A stretch of 56,171 bases of DNA. It comes from CAZPUS01 sp964589825 (lineage in GTDB: Bacteria > Fibrobacterota > Chitinivibrionia > Chitinivibrionales > WJKA01). Made by a program: the position numbers and the translations under genes. The stretch's first letter is position 1. Every line of letters starts with the position of its first letter. The DNA lies in contig CAZPUS010000019.1 of NCBI GenBank assembly GCA_964589825.1, positions 1 through 56,171 on the forward strand. Direction: 5' to 3'. Shown piece after piece: positions 36,686-45,117 of this stretch. The notes below the pieces were generated by a model that saw only the letters and a list, made by a program, of their open reading frames with translations, was not told the DNA's origin and did not search any database.

Positions 36686-37699
36686 GGGGACGGTGGCTTT
36701 TTATATTTTTAAGGTATGCCACGAAAAGCTCGATTATCAGTTGCCGGTTGTGTCTCCCATATAATGGCCCGGTGCATCGATGGACACCTTTTGTTTCGTG
36801 ACGACGAAGATCGCGACCGTTTTTTGTCGTTACTGCGGATCTATGTGAACAAGACCGAGTGCAGATGCTATGCCTGGGCTCTTATGCCCAATCATTATCA
36901 CCTGCTGCTTCGTCAGGGGTCCAATCACCTGTGGCAAATTATGAAGCCGCTCAATATGCGCTATGCGCAGTACCACGGCAAAAAATACGGACGCCGCGGA
37001 CCGCTGTTTATGGATCGTTACAAGTCAATCATCACCCAGGATCAGAATTACATTCAGGAGCTTGTACGTTACATTCACCTTAACCCTTTGCGTGCCGGCA
37101 TATGCCCGTCATTGCGGGCGTTGGAATCATATCCCTGGTGTGGTCATGGGGCCCTGGCGGGCAGACATCACAATAAATTCCAGGATACGGCTGCCGTTCT
37201 TACGCGGTTTGGCAAGCGAAGTGCAGCGGCACGAAACGCATACCGGCAATTTATTCAGGAAGGGAGTAATGCCGACAATCAGGAGCTTCTTCGTCTTGTC
37301 AGATCAAGCAATGCCGGGACAGAAAAGGGGCGCGAATCGCACCGGTGGGTTATCGGCGATCCCGAGTTTGTGCGGCGGGTTGTTCACCAATCACATGCGC
37401 AGCGTCTGCGACTTCAGGATGTCGACCAACGCAGGATGCTACTCGAAAAGACAAAGGTGTCGGTGTGCCGAGCCTGGAATGTGCCACCGGAGCTGCTGCA
37501 TATTCGACACCGTGGCGGCTCTGTTTCCAAAGCACGAAAAGCCTTTTCATTTATCTGTAGAGAAAAACACGGCATGCCCACGAGTGCGATTGCGCACTAT
37601 CTTCGCATCAGTCCCGGTGCCGCCTCGAATTTGTGTCGTGAAGGACGAAAATTCAGTGAAGATATCGAACGCTTAAAAATATAAAAAGCCACCGTCCCT
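36686..37699 (+). mobile_element. RAYT (IS200-like, Y1 transposase) element
   Basis: 1014 bp bounded by 28-bp inverted repeats: 36686-36713 begins GGGGACGGTGGC, and 37672-37699 ends GCCACCGTCCCT, with one mismatch in the final base. The ends carry coding information: the start codon lies 2 bases inside the left repeat, and the last codons and stop of the transposase lie inside the right one. GTAATTAATA occurs just left of this element and of its small derivative at 24699. It sits right after the comEC stop and before uvrB, so no gene is broken. Confidence 0.92.
36716..37684 (+). CDS. REP-associated tyrosine transposase (RAYT, Y1_Tnp)
   Basis: 322 residues. The N-terminal Y1 transposase domain carries the HUH pair in LMPNHYHLLLR (His60, His62) and the helix NYIQELVRYIHLNPLRAG, where Tyr112 (or Tyr119) is the expected nucleophile that joins to single-stranded DNA. 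MARCIDGHLLFRDDEDR and RRGPLFMDRYKSI are also typical. The C-terminal 100 residues contain a DnaA-like helix-turn-helix (SKARKAFSFICREKHGMPTSAIAHYLRISPGAASN) thought to read the element ends. The frame is intact, so it could act on itself and on the derivative at 24699-24895. Confidence 0.93.
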   Translation: MPRKARLSVAGCVSHIMARCIDGHLLFRDDEDRDRFLSLLRIYVNKTECRCYAWALMPNHYHLLLRQGSNHLWQIMKPLNMRYAQYHGKKYGRRGPLFMDRYKSIITQDQNYIQELVRYIHLNPLRAGICPSLRALESYPWCGHGALAGRHHNKFQDTAAVLTRFGKRSAAARNAYRQFIQEGSNADNQELLRLVRSSNAGTEKGRESHRWVIGDPEFVRRVVHQSHAQRLRLQDVDQRRMLLEKTKVSVCRAWNVPPELLHIRHRGGSVSKARKAFSFICREKHGMPTSAIAHYLRISPGAASNLCREGRKFSEDIERLKI

Positions 37700-37789
37700 C
37701 ATTTTTTTTATAACAAAGCACCCCCTGTTGTATTTTTCTTTACATATTACGTGCGCCTTTATGCTCCACGTCCGCCCAGGAACAATCCG

Positions 37790-39778
37790 ATGCAGTTTAC
37801 AATTCACACATCGTTCGAACCTAAAGGTGACCAGCCTTCTGCAATCGATGCATTGTCACAGGGGGTAAGAGAGGATGCCGCGCATCAGACACTGCTTGGG
37901 GTGACCGGCTCAGGTAAGACATTCACCCTTGCCAAAGTGATCGAAGAGGTACAGCTTCCCACTCTCATCATTTCTCACAACAAGACACTTGCGGCGCAGC
38001 TTTACGAAGAGTTCAAGGAGTTTTTTCCCGAGAATGCGGTTGAGTATTTTGTTTCGTTTTACGACTATTATCAGCCGGAAGCCTATATCCCTTCTACTGA
38101 CACCTACATAGAAAAAAGCTCCGATATCAATGAAGACATCGACCGGTTGCGGCTCAAGGCAACGAGCTCGCTGCTCTCGCGCCCCGATGTAATAGTGGTG
38201 GCCAGTGTCTCGTGTATTTACAATATCGGATCTCCCCAGCTTTATCGTGATGCAAGTTATACTCTTTCATGCGGTGATGAAGTCGACCGGGAGACCCTTC
38301 TTGAAAAGCTCGTAGGGATGCAGTATACCCGCAGTGACGACAGTTTTTCGCGCGCCACGTTCAGAGTGCGTGGTGACACGGTAGACGTATTCCCGGCATA
38401 TGAAGAGACCGCACTCAGAATCGAGACATTTGGTGATGAAATCGAGCGGATATCGCGGATTCACCCGGTACGGGGGGCACCTTTGTACAGTCAGGAGAGC
38501 GTGACGATTTTTCCTGCAAAGCATTATGTGTCGACTGCGGTCCCTATCGACCAGGCAATCAAAGAGATAGAGAAAGAACTTAACGGACAGCTTGCAGTGT
38601 TTCGTGAAGAAGGCAAACTCGTAGAAGCACAGCGGCTTGAGCGACGTACACGCTACGATATGGAAATGTTGCAGGAAGTAGGCTATGTCACCGGCATCGA
38701 AAATTACTCCCGCATTCTCGACGGGCGTGAGCCCGGCAGCAGGCCGAGTTCGCTGATCGATTTTTTCACTCCGCCGTTTCTCACCATAATAGACGAATCG
38801 CACGTGACGGTACCGCAGATCGGCGGCATGTACAACGGAGACCGTGCAAGAAAGCAGACCCTTGTATCGCACGGGTTCCGGCTTCCCTGTGCGCTCGACA
38901 ACCGTCCGCTTCGGTTCGAGGAGTTCGAACAAATGGTCGACAAAAGCATATACTCCTCGGCCACTCCCGCAGAGTATGAGATCAAAAAATGCGGGGGAGA
39001 AATCATCGAACAGGTGATACGCCCCACCGGTCTGGTCGATCCGCCCATAACCCTGCGGCCCGCACAGGGTCAGGTCGACGATCTGGTTGACGAATTGCGC
39101 CGCACCGTGGAACGCAATGAACGCGCCCTCGTGGTGACACTCACCAAAAAGATGGCGGAAGATCTTTCGCAGTATCTCTCCGAGCTTCGGTTCAACACCG
39201 AGTATCTTCATTCTGAAATCGACACGCTCCAGCGTTCGGCATTGATACGCTCATTCAGAAAAGGAGAGTTCGACATTCTGATCGGCATCAACCTGCTGCG
39301 CGAGGGACTCGATCTGCCCGAAGTCTCACTGGTCGCAATTCTCGATGCGGACAAGGAAGGGTTTTTGCGCTCGACGCGTTCCCTGATTCAGATTGCGGGG
39401 CGTGCCGCACGTAACGTAAACGGCACGATCGTGCTCTACGCGGATACACGTACCGGTTCGATCGCACGCGCGGTAGAGGAGAGTGAACGAAGACGCGCGA
39501 AGCAGCTTGCGTATAACGAACAATACGGGATTGTTCCACAAACGGTTACGTCTGAAATAAAGGATACTCTGGGAGAATACAAGACCTCTCTTGACGAGGC
39601 CCGACACGAAGAGGCGCAGCTTAAAGAGGAAGCCGCACTGTATGGGGACACATCACTGTCGGATGAAGAACGTATCCGGAAACTGGAGCATGAGATGCAT
39701 ATGGCGGCGGAACGTCTTGAATTCGAAAAAGCGGCCGGATTACGCGACATGCTTGCTGCGGTGAAAGGGGAATCATGA
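37790..39778 (+). CDS. uvrB: Excinuclease ABC subunit B (UvrB)
   Basis: The damage-verification helicase of nucleotide excision repair, which loads onto DNA with UvrA and then recruits UvrC. It has 662 residues from MQFTIHTSFEPKGDQPSAI, behind a CAGGAA ribosome binding site; a GTG 39 bases upstream is in frame but unnecessary. Walker A GVTGSGKT at 37-44, the beta-hairpin FVSFYDYYQPEAYIPSTDTYIEK, DESHVTVPQIGGMYNGDR, helicase motif VI (IQIAGRAARN) and the C-terminal UVR domain (LEHEMHMAAERLEFEKAAGLRD) that contacts UvrC are all present. Its stop overlaps the next start (ATGA). Confidence 0.98.
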   Translation: MQFTIHTSFEPKGDQPSAIDALSQGVREDAAHQTLLGVTGSGKTFTLAKVIEEVQLPTLIISHNKTLAAQLYEEFKEFFPENAVEYFVSFYDYYQPEAYIPSTDTYIEKSSDINEDIDRLRLKATSSLLSRPDVIVVASVSCIYNIGSPQLYRDASYTLSCGDEVDRETLLEKLVGMQYTRSDDSFSRATFRVRGDTVDVFPAYEETALRIETFGDEIERISRIHPVRGAPLYSQESVTIFPAKHYVSTAVPIDQAIKEIEKELNGQLAVFREEGKLVEAQRLERRTRYDMEMLQEVGYVTGIENYSRILDGREPGSRPSSLIDFFTPPFLTIIDESHVTVPQIGGMYNGDRARKQTLVSHGFRLPCALDNRPLRFEEFEQMVDKSIYSSATPAEYEIKKCGGEIIEQVIRPTGLVDPPITLRPAQGQVDDLVDELRRTVERNERALVVTLTKKMAEDLSQYLSELRFNTEYLHSEIDTLQRSALIRSFRKGEFDILIGINLLREGLDLPEVSLVAILDADKEGFLRSTRSLIQIAGRAARNVNGTIVLYADTRTGSIARAVEESERRRAKQLAYNEQYGIVPQTVTSEIKDTLGEYKTSLDEARHEEAQLKEEAALYGDTSLSDEERIRKLEHEMHMAAERLEFEKAAGLRDMLAAVKGES

Positions 39779-40653
39779 CTCGTGACGAAGCATTGAACGC
39801 GATTCAGTCACAAAAAGCAGGGGAGTATTCTGCGGGGATGAAAGCTTTGCAGGAACACGGTCTGCTCAAAGACCTTCCCAAAGTGACGCCGTTTACAAAA
39901 AGTCCGAACGAATCGGTCAGAAAAAAGGCGCAGGATACCGCGTGCGCCCTGATCCGGAAAAACCTCGTACAGCACTTTCACGAACTCGTTCCTGAGGTGC
40001 GGCAGAAACTCGCCACACTCATGGGCTCTCTCGATCCTGCAATCGTAGACCGGATAAGCAAAGACGTTTACAGCAGCGACGAAACCGTCAGAGTGCGTGC
40101 CGTCCAGATACTCGGACTGCTGCACCACAACCCCCGTGTAAAAGATATTCTTACAAAACTGCTGCAGAATAAGGATCAGCGAATACGTGCCACTGCGGTG
40201 AACATTATCGGTAAGATAGCCAAACAAAATGATTTACAGCTCGTGTTCGCAGTGTTGAATGATGAAGATCCCCGTGTGCGTGCCAACACGCTCGAATCGC
40301 TCGAAAATGTGGGCGGATCCCGGATTATACCCGTCTTTATGCGCTTTCGAAATGATCCTAACAACCGTATTCGCGGCAATGCGCTCAAGGCGCTGCATAC
40401 GGCAGGCAATGTCGATATCCGCAGAGACCTCGAAAAAATGGTCGAGTCCAACAGCAACTACATGAAAGCATCGGCGTTGTGGGTTATGTCTCAGACAGGC
40501 GTATATACCCCTCTGCTCGAAGAAAAAGCGGGTTACCTTCTGATGTCTGAAAACGAAATGGTGGTGAACAACGCCCGCAAGGCTCTCAGGGCGATCCGGA
40601 CACCCAAAGCAAACGCATTTCTCAATTATATAGATGAAAGCGAACCTGCCTGA
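39775..40653 (+). CDS. HEAT-repeat protein coupled to uvrB
   Basis: 292 residues, all helical, with at least five HEAT/PBS-lyase-type repeats from about 80 onward: DETVRVRAVQILGLLHHNPRV, DQRIRATAVNIIGKIAKQND, DPRVRANTLESLENVGGSRI, NNRIRGNALKALHTAGNVD and NYMKASALWVMSQTGVYT. No signal peptide, so it is cytoplasmic. Such solenoids are protein-protein scaffolds. The start overlaps the uvrB stop by 4 bases, so it is translated with UvrB, which hints at a link to repair or simply a shared operon. No enzymatic motif is visible. Confidence 0.85.
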   Translation: MTRDEALNAIQSQKAGEYSAGMKALQEHGLLKDLPKVTPFTKSPNESVRKKAQDTACALIRKNLVQHFHELVPEVRQKLATLMGSLDPAIVDRISKDVYSSDETVRVRAVQILGLLHHNPRVKDILTKLLQNKDQRIRATAVNIIGKIAKQNDLQLVFAVLNDEDPRVRANTLESLENVGGSRIIPVFMRFRNDPNNRIRGNALKALHTAGNVDIRRDLEKMVESNSNYMKASALWVMSQTGVYTPLLEEKAGYLLMSENEMVVNNARKALRAIRTPKANAFLNYIDESEPA

Positions 40654-40668
40654 ATCCGCCCTCAAACC

Positions 40669-41481
40669 ATGAAACCGTCTCTCAGAATCATAAATGACGG
40701 ATCTGCCGGTACGGAATTCAATATGGCGGCCGATCTGCACCTGTTTGAGACCTGCAGCAGCGTATCGACGATTTATGTGCGCTTTTACGAGTGGAATCCC
40801 GCTTCGATAACACTCGGCTATATGCAGAAACCTGCCGAAATACTCGATCTCGACGCATGCGCACGTGACGGAATACGCTGGATTCGCCGTGTTACCGGAG
40901 GACGTGCGGTGCTGCATAAGGAAGATCTCACCTACAGCTGCATTTTTCCGACCCATCTTACGATGATGGGCGCCTCAGTCGCAGAGACGTACGCACTCAT
41001 TTCACGGTGTCTCGCGCACGGGCTGGAAGAGTTCGGGATTCCGTGCACGGGACACGATACCGCTCTCGATACCGCACAGGCACGGCGTGAGGTAAAACTG
41101 CCCTGTTTTCTTACCCCCAACAGGGACGAAGTGATGGTCGAAAACAAAAAACTGATAGGGTCTGCCCAGAAACGTTCCAAAGACGCGGTGCTGCAACACG
41201 GATCGATCCCCCTGACCGATGCATTTCATGCGCTTGCCGATTACAGCCGCATCGACGATCGCCAGAAAACGGTGCAGAAAAAACTGTTCAGAAAAAAATG
41301 TACCTGCATTCGGGATCATATTTGCGATGCCACAAGCGGCGCACTTACCGACGCACTTGCCCGGGGCTTTTCGTGCGCACTCGGGCTTGCACCACAACAC
41401 CAGCCCTGGAGCAAGAATGAAAACGCAACAATAATGCGTTATATGAACACCGAAGAATTCAGACACACGTGGTGTCAATAA
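40669..41481 (+). CDS. Lipoyl/octanoyl transferase family protein (LipM/LplA-like)
   Basis: 270 residues of the BPL/LplA/LipB fold, which attaches octanoate or lipoate to lipoyl domains of 2-oxoacid dehydrogenases and the glycine cleavage system. Family motifs are NMAADLHLFE, WNPASITLGYMQ, RRVTGGRAVLHKEDLTYS and NKKLIGSAQKRSKDAVLQHGSIPL. Cys146 in LPCFLTPNRDE sits where LipM octanoyltransferases have their catalytic Cys, which favours LipM over ATP-using LplA, but this rests on memory of the alignment. It follows the HEAT-repeat gene after 15 bases, so it is likely in the uvrB operon. Confidence 0.85.
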   Translation: MKPSLRIINDGSAGTEFNMAADLHLFETCSSVSTIYVRFYEWNPASITLGYMQKPAEILDLDACARDGIRWIRRVTGGRAVLHKEDLTYSCIFPTHLTMMGASVAETYALISRCLAHGLEEFGIPCTGHDTALDTAQARREVKLPCFLTPNRDEVMVENKKLIGSAQKRSKDAVLQHGSIPLTDAFHALADYSRIDDRQKTVQKKLFRKKCTCIRDHICDATSGALTDALARGFSCALGLAPQHQPWSKNENATIMRYMNTEEFRHTWCQ

Positions 41482-41493
41482 TGGTGTGTCATC

Positions 41494-41784
41494 TCATTGG
41501 GCAGGCACTGATTTGTCGCGCGCGGACGCATGCCGGTACTCCTGCAGCGTTTTGAGATAGGCGTCCGGGGTTCCGGTGTCGTAGCGCATGCCCTTTACAA
41601 TGGTTCCGGCGAACCCTTTCTCTCTTCTCAACATGTCGAGGCAGTCGGTAAGCTGGAATTCACCCTTGCTGCGTACATTGTTGGTAATGTTATGGGCAAG
41701 ATAGGTAAAAATATCAGGATCAAGCACATATTGTCCGAACACGGTAAGGAAATGTTCTGGTTCGACCCCGTCGACTTCGAGATA
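41494..41784 (-). CDS. Nucleotidyltransferase (GalU-like), C-terminal fragment at a gap
   Basis: The last 96 residues of a sugar-phosphate nucleotidyltransferase: YLEVDGVEPEHFLTVFGQYVLDPDIF, GEFQLTDCLDMLRREKGFAGTIVKG and RYDTGTPDAYLKTLQEYR match the end of GalU-type UTP-glucose-1-phosphate uridylyltransferases. The N-terminal catalytic two-thirds, with the GxGTRxxP loop, must lie in the unsequenced gap. It may be a separate gene or the C-terminal half of a fusion with the GHMP kinase read on the other side of the gap. Confidence 0.8.
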   Translation of the reverse strand, partial: YLEVDGVEPEHFLTVFGQYVLDPDIFTYLAHNITNNVRSKGEFQLTDCLDMLRREKGFAGTIVKGMRYDTGTPDAYLKTLQEYRHASARDKSVPAQ

Positions 41785-41884
41785 NNNNNNNNNNNNNNNN
41801 NNNNNNNNNNNNNNNNNNNNNNNNNNNNNNNNNNNNNNNNNNNNNNNNNNNNNNNNNNNNNNNNNNNNNNNNNNNNNNNNNNNN
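41785..41884. other. 100-N assembly gap
   Basis: Exactly 100 N, a scaffold placeholder of unknown true length. To finish both flanking genes it would need to hide at least about 600 bases. Confidence 0.98.
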
Positions 41885-42645
41885 GCTGTAATCGCCTCGG
41901 CCCCCTGACGCGTGATCTCTTTGTTTACCGATCCGAGATACTGCTGCACATTTTTTTGCAGCTCGTTCTCAGCAAAAGGATAACATGCATTGAGATCGGC
42001 CAGGATCTTTTTGGTATCTTTATGTCCGTGCAGATCGACGATAACGAAATGCAGCGGGGAAGGAACCTGCAATTCTCTTACATCGATACGGTCACCGTCG
42101 AATTCCATAAGTACGGGGCGACTGCCGTATGCGCAGGCCTGATCAAGGCGACCGCAGCGCGACGGGGTGGTAATTTCACCGCGATAGGCCATCTCCATTT
42201 CACCCCGGATGGTCATTTTAAGGTCATAAATACGGTTGAATGCCCTGGCGATCAGGACACAGAGTGCGGCACTCGAAGAGAGTCCCTTCTGGATCGGGAG
42301 GTCGGTGCGGTAATTGTCGATGGTAATACCGCGAACACGGTAGTGCGTGGTTATCTGATATGCCACACCCGCAATATAGCTAAAAAAACCGCCGTTTTGC
42401 GCTTCTTTCAGAAGCGTTTCGCGCTGCATCGGAATTTCGTATTTCTCTGTGCGTGTGCCGTCGTTAAGGCAACCCTGATAGACAATCTTTCCGGGATTCT
42501 GTTCCACCGATGCATAGATTCCCTGGTTCGTACCGGTTACGACCGCGTAGCCCTTTTCGAGCTCACCGTTTATTCTGCGGTAGCTTCCCGCCCAGTCGCT
42601 GTGTTCTCCAAAGAGGCATATTCGTCCGGGAACAAACAATTCCAT
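41885..42645 (-). CDS. GHMP-family sugar kinase, C-terminus lost in gap
   Basis: The N-terminal 253 residues of a GHMP kinase, starting at MELFVPGRICLFGEHSDWAG with an AAAGGA ribosome binding site; an upstream in-frame extension is unlikely. GRICLFGEHSDW is the sugar-binding opening, and GLSSSAALCVLIARAFN (about 120) is the glycine/serine-rich ATP loop. REDQ-type details such as MAYRGEITTPSRCGRLDQACAYGSRPVLMEF match small-molecule kinases of the galactokinase/arabinokinase type. Substrate unknown. Together with the nucleotidyltransferase beyond the gap it could form a salvage route from free sugar to sugar-1-phosphate to UDP-sugar. Confidence 0.82.
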
Positions 42646-43179
42646 TACGTGTCCTTTATCTGAAGGTGTAGTAACTATGGTTATGGCATGGATATAAAAT
42701 AAAATAATGGCATTTGACCGTGGATACGTGAGAAACGTAATACGTAACAATGCGCTCTTCTTCGCGTGTTGCATCCCATGTAGCGGCATAAACCCCTGTA
42801 CAAAAACCGAGGGAGAGGAAGATGAACTATTTCACCCATACCGGGTTTTTGGCAACTGGTATACCTGATAACTGGGGGGCTAATACGCTACTGTATGTGA
42901 TGGAACACGATCACATCACGTTAGCGTATAATTACTCCTATTCCGGAAGCGGTAATTATGACGGGTGGGGATGGTATTCGAGATGCACGCATGAATATAC
43001 TACCAAACGGACATCCCCTTTTTTACGGGAGATCTTTTTTCGACATTTTTGGGAAAATATTTTCCGGTGCCAACAACACGTTAGCGCTCATGCAAAAAAG
43101 GCACCGCAATACGTGCAGCATACTATTTTTCAGTTATAAGTGTTACAATAGTTATCACCAAATAACAGAAAGTATTCCA
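42646..43179. other. Long leader region before the UxaE-like gene
   Basis: About 530 bases between divergent genes. It holds one possible small gene (see 42822-43139) and AT-rich stretches near 42690 and 43120-43170 that could be promoters. No operator or RNA fold is recognised. Confidence 0.35.
42822..43139 (+). CDS. Possible small protein, unassigned
   Basis: 105 codons behind a strong GGGAGAGGAAG ribosome binding site. The predicted product starts MNYFTHTGFLATGIPDNWG and is rich in Tyr, Trp, His and Asn (YNYSYSGSGNYDGWGWYSR), then becomes basic. No signal peptide or family. The ribosome binding site is the main support; the composition changes halfway, which is a warning that only the first half, or none, is real. 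Confidence 0.25.
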   Translation: MNYFTHTGFLATGIPDNWGANTLLYVMEHDHITLAYNYSYSGSGNYDGWGWYSRCTHEYTTKRTSPFLREIFFRHFWENIFRCQQHVSAHAKKAPQYVQHTIFQL

Positions 43180-45099
43180 ATGGCGACACCATCATCTGTC
43201 AATTCGTTTCTGGTTGAACACAACATTACTATTTCCGAAAATCCGGCCGTCTCACCCGATGCAGTACTCGATTTTTCGGGATTTATGCAATATGTGGAAA
43301 AAAACCGCGATATAATATCCCAATGCGCCTCAGAAAAACTATCGGTGGAAAAACTCTCGGCAAAACTTGACGGGCTTATTCTGCATACAAAATCCCGCAT
43401 GGATGCGGGGGATATTACCCTCTTTCTGCTCGAAGCCTCCGCCAACGGCGATTGTTGTCTCATTGCGTTCGGTTCCGCATCACTTCCGTTCGAAAATACG
43501 GTCACGCTTGCAATAGGCTGCAGCATTATCCCGCTGTACTGGCACAACATCATTCACTGGAAAAATTTTCTACAGCAGCATGACCCGAAAAGCACGGTTT
43601 TTCCCAAAGCAGAGGGAATGCTCTCCCACACCAGCATCGGGGTGGGAGCACGCTTTACCACCCTCCACTGGCCCGCCGTTGCCTGGGTAATGTCGCAGGC
43701 AGGCATTTCACTCACCGCAAATCAGAATTCGGTCCCCAGGGAACTGGTGTACGATGTCAACGCAATGATGAAGGATCAGCTTTCAGAGATGCCATTCCCC
43801 TTTATCGGCGGGACGGTACCGGAGGGCCATCAGGGTCAGTCGGTACAGGGCATGTCCCAGGCCTCTGTCATCACCTATGCAAAACTCGGGTTCCATCATG
43901 CGGACATACCTTACGGCTTTAATGCAGATCACCAGCCCATCGGAGGACGGTTCGACGAGATTGAAGACAAACTGGTGGAAGGTAGCCTCTTTGCTTCCTA
44001 TATCACCTATGACCTCAGCCCCGAACTTTCGAAGCACTCAATGATAGAAGATGAAAAAGAACTGGCGAACGCGTTCGATTCACGTGTGGACCGTGAACTC
44101 TTCGATACGATTACTCGCCGCATCAAAGAACTGCAGCTGCAGATAGACGACACCCAACTGCGGCGACTCGTAACCTATCTTGCCCCGGCCATGGACAAGA
44201 TGAAAATCAGGGATCGAAAATACAGTGCCATCAGGCAACAATATTTTACCACTGATACAGGCCAACGGTATTTTCGTGAATTGTCGATCGACGAGCTTCC
44301 GGGGCAGACTACCCCGCAGGTTCTTGGTGTTTCACTCGCATTCGCCGAGGCGCTGGGTGTTGATTTCCAGTTTGTGGCGCCCAATCTCGGATTTCAGAAA
44401 AATTTTCCTTATGAAGACAACGATGAGCTTCGCTCGAACACATCCGCCCTCTATGCGGTTGCCGAAAAATTCGGTGTGTCTCTCGGTATTCACTCCGGAA
44501 GCGGAAAATCCGCAGAAAATTATCGTATTCTCTCCGAATGTACACACGGAAACCTCGAAATAAAGACGTCGGGGCGGTATACCTATGAGATGGGGAATGC
44601 GCTCAGCACCTCCCGTGATCCGGGAGATCGTGCGCTCTGGAGCGACTGGTACGCATTCTGCAAGGAGCTCGCACTGCAGGGAGCATTTTCTTCTCACCCG
44701 CAGCAGAAAAAATTCGCCAGGGAATTTATCGAGCGTTCCTTCCCGAAAAACGCACATCCCGATTTCAGTTCTCCGCAGTCGCTGCGCAACAGCCTCGATG
44801 TGATCGCGCCGTCACCGGATCATATGCTGTGGTTTGAATACAACTTTTTATATGTGCTTGCTGCGCAGGGCAGCGGGGCCCGTCTGGGAGATCACGGTCC
44901 GGAAGGATATGCCCAGCGTCGCCGGTTTTATGACATCAGCGATGAAGGCAAACTTCTTTTTGCTCAGCATGTAGCTTCCTATATCCTTTTTATTGCAAAA
45001 AACACAGGAATCGTCGACCGGGAAAAAGCGGATGAGCTTCTCCAGAAGCTTGAAAATTACACTTCTCTCGATGCGCTCCATCTGGATATCAACGGCTAA
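43180..45099 (+). CDS. Tagaturonate epimerase-like protein (UxaE-like)
   Basis: 639 residues from MATPSSVNSFLVEHN. The frame is open upstream, but that part lacks protein character. Several segments fit the UxaE family of metal-dependent TIM-barrel epimerases that convert tagaturonate to fructuronate: GFHHADIPYGFNADHQPIGGRFD, ALGVDFQFVAPNLGFQKNFPYED, SLGIHSGSGKSAENYRIL and LEIKTSGRYTYEMGNAL, with His, Asp and Glu placed as metal ligands would be. The protein is longer than the about 480 residues I recall for the family, with extra N-terminal sequence (about 1-130). Cytoplasmic. I am fairly sure of a sugar-epimerase fold and less sure of the substrate. Confidence 0.6.
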   Translation: MATPSSVNSFLVEHNITISENPAVSPDAVLDFSGFMQYVEKNRDIISQCASEKLSVEKLSAKLDGLILHTKSRMDAGDITLFLLEASANGDCCLIAFGSASLPFENTVTLAIGCSIIPLYWHNIIHWKNFLQQHDPKSTVFPKAEGMLSHTSIGVGARFTTLHWPAVAWVMSQAGISLTANQNSVPRELVYDVNAMMKDQLSEMPFPFIGGTVPEGHQGQSVQGMSQASVITYAKLGFHHADIPYGFNADHQPIGGRFDEIEDKLVEGSLFASYITYDLSPELSKHSMIEDEKELANAFDSRVDRELFDTITRRIKELQLQIDDTQLRRLVTYLAPAMDKMKIRDRKYSAIRQQYFTTDTGQRYFRELSIDELPGQTTPQVLGVSLAFAEALGVDFQFVAPNLGFQKNFPYEDNDELRSNTSALYAVAEKFGVSLGIHSGSGKSAENYRILSECTHGNLEIKTSGRYTYEMGNALSTSRDPGDRALWSDWYAFCKELALQGAFSSHPQQKKFAREFIERSFPKNAHPDFSSPQSLRNSLDVIAPSPDHMLWFEYNFLYVLAAQGSGARLGDHGPEGYAQRRRFYDISDEGKLLFAQHVASYILFIAKNTGIVDREKADELLQKLENYTSLDALHLDING

Positions 45100-45117
45100 A
45101 AACAGACGGTACAACGA

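Noticed and set aside
41530..42663. Plus-strand frame running through the 100-N gap.
   Set aside because: It is antisense to the GHMP kinase and nucleotidyltransferase, and the gap makes continuity meaningless.
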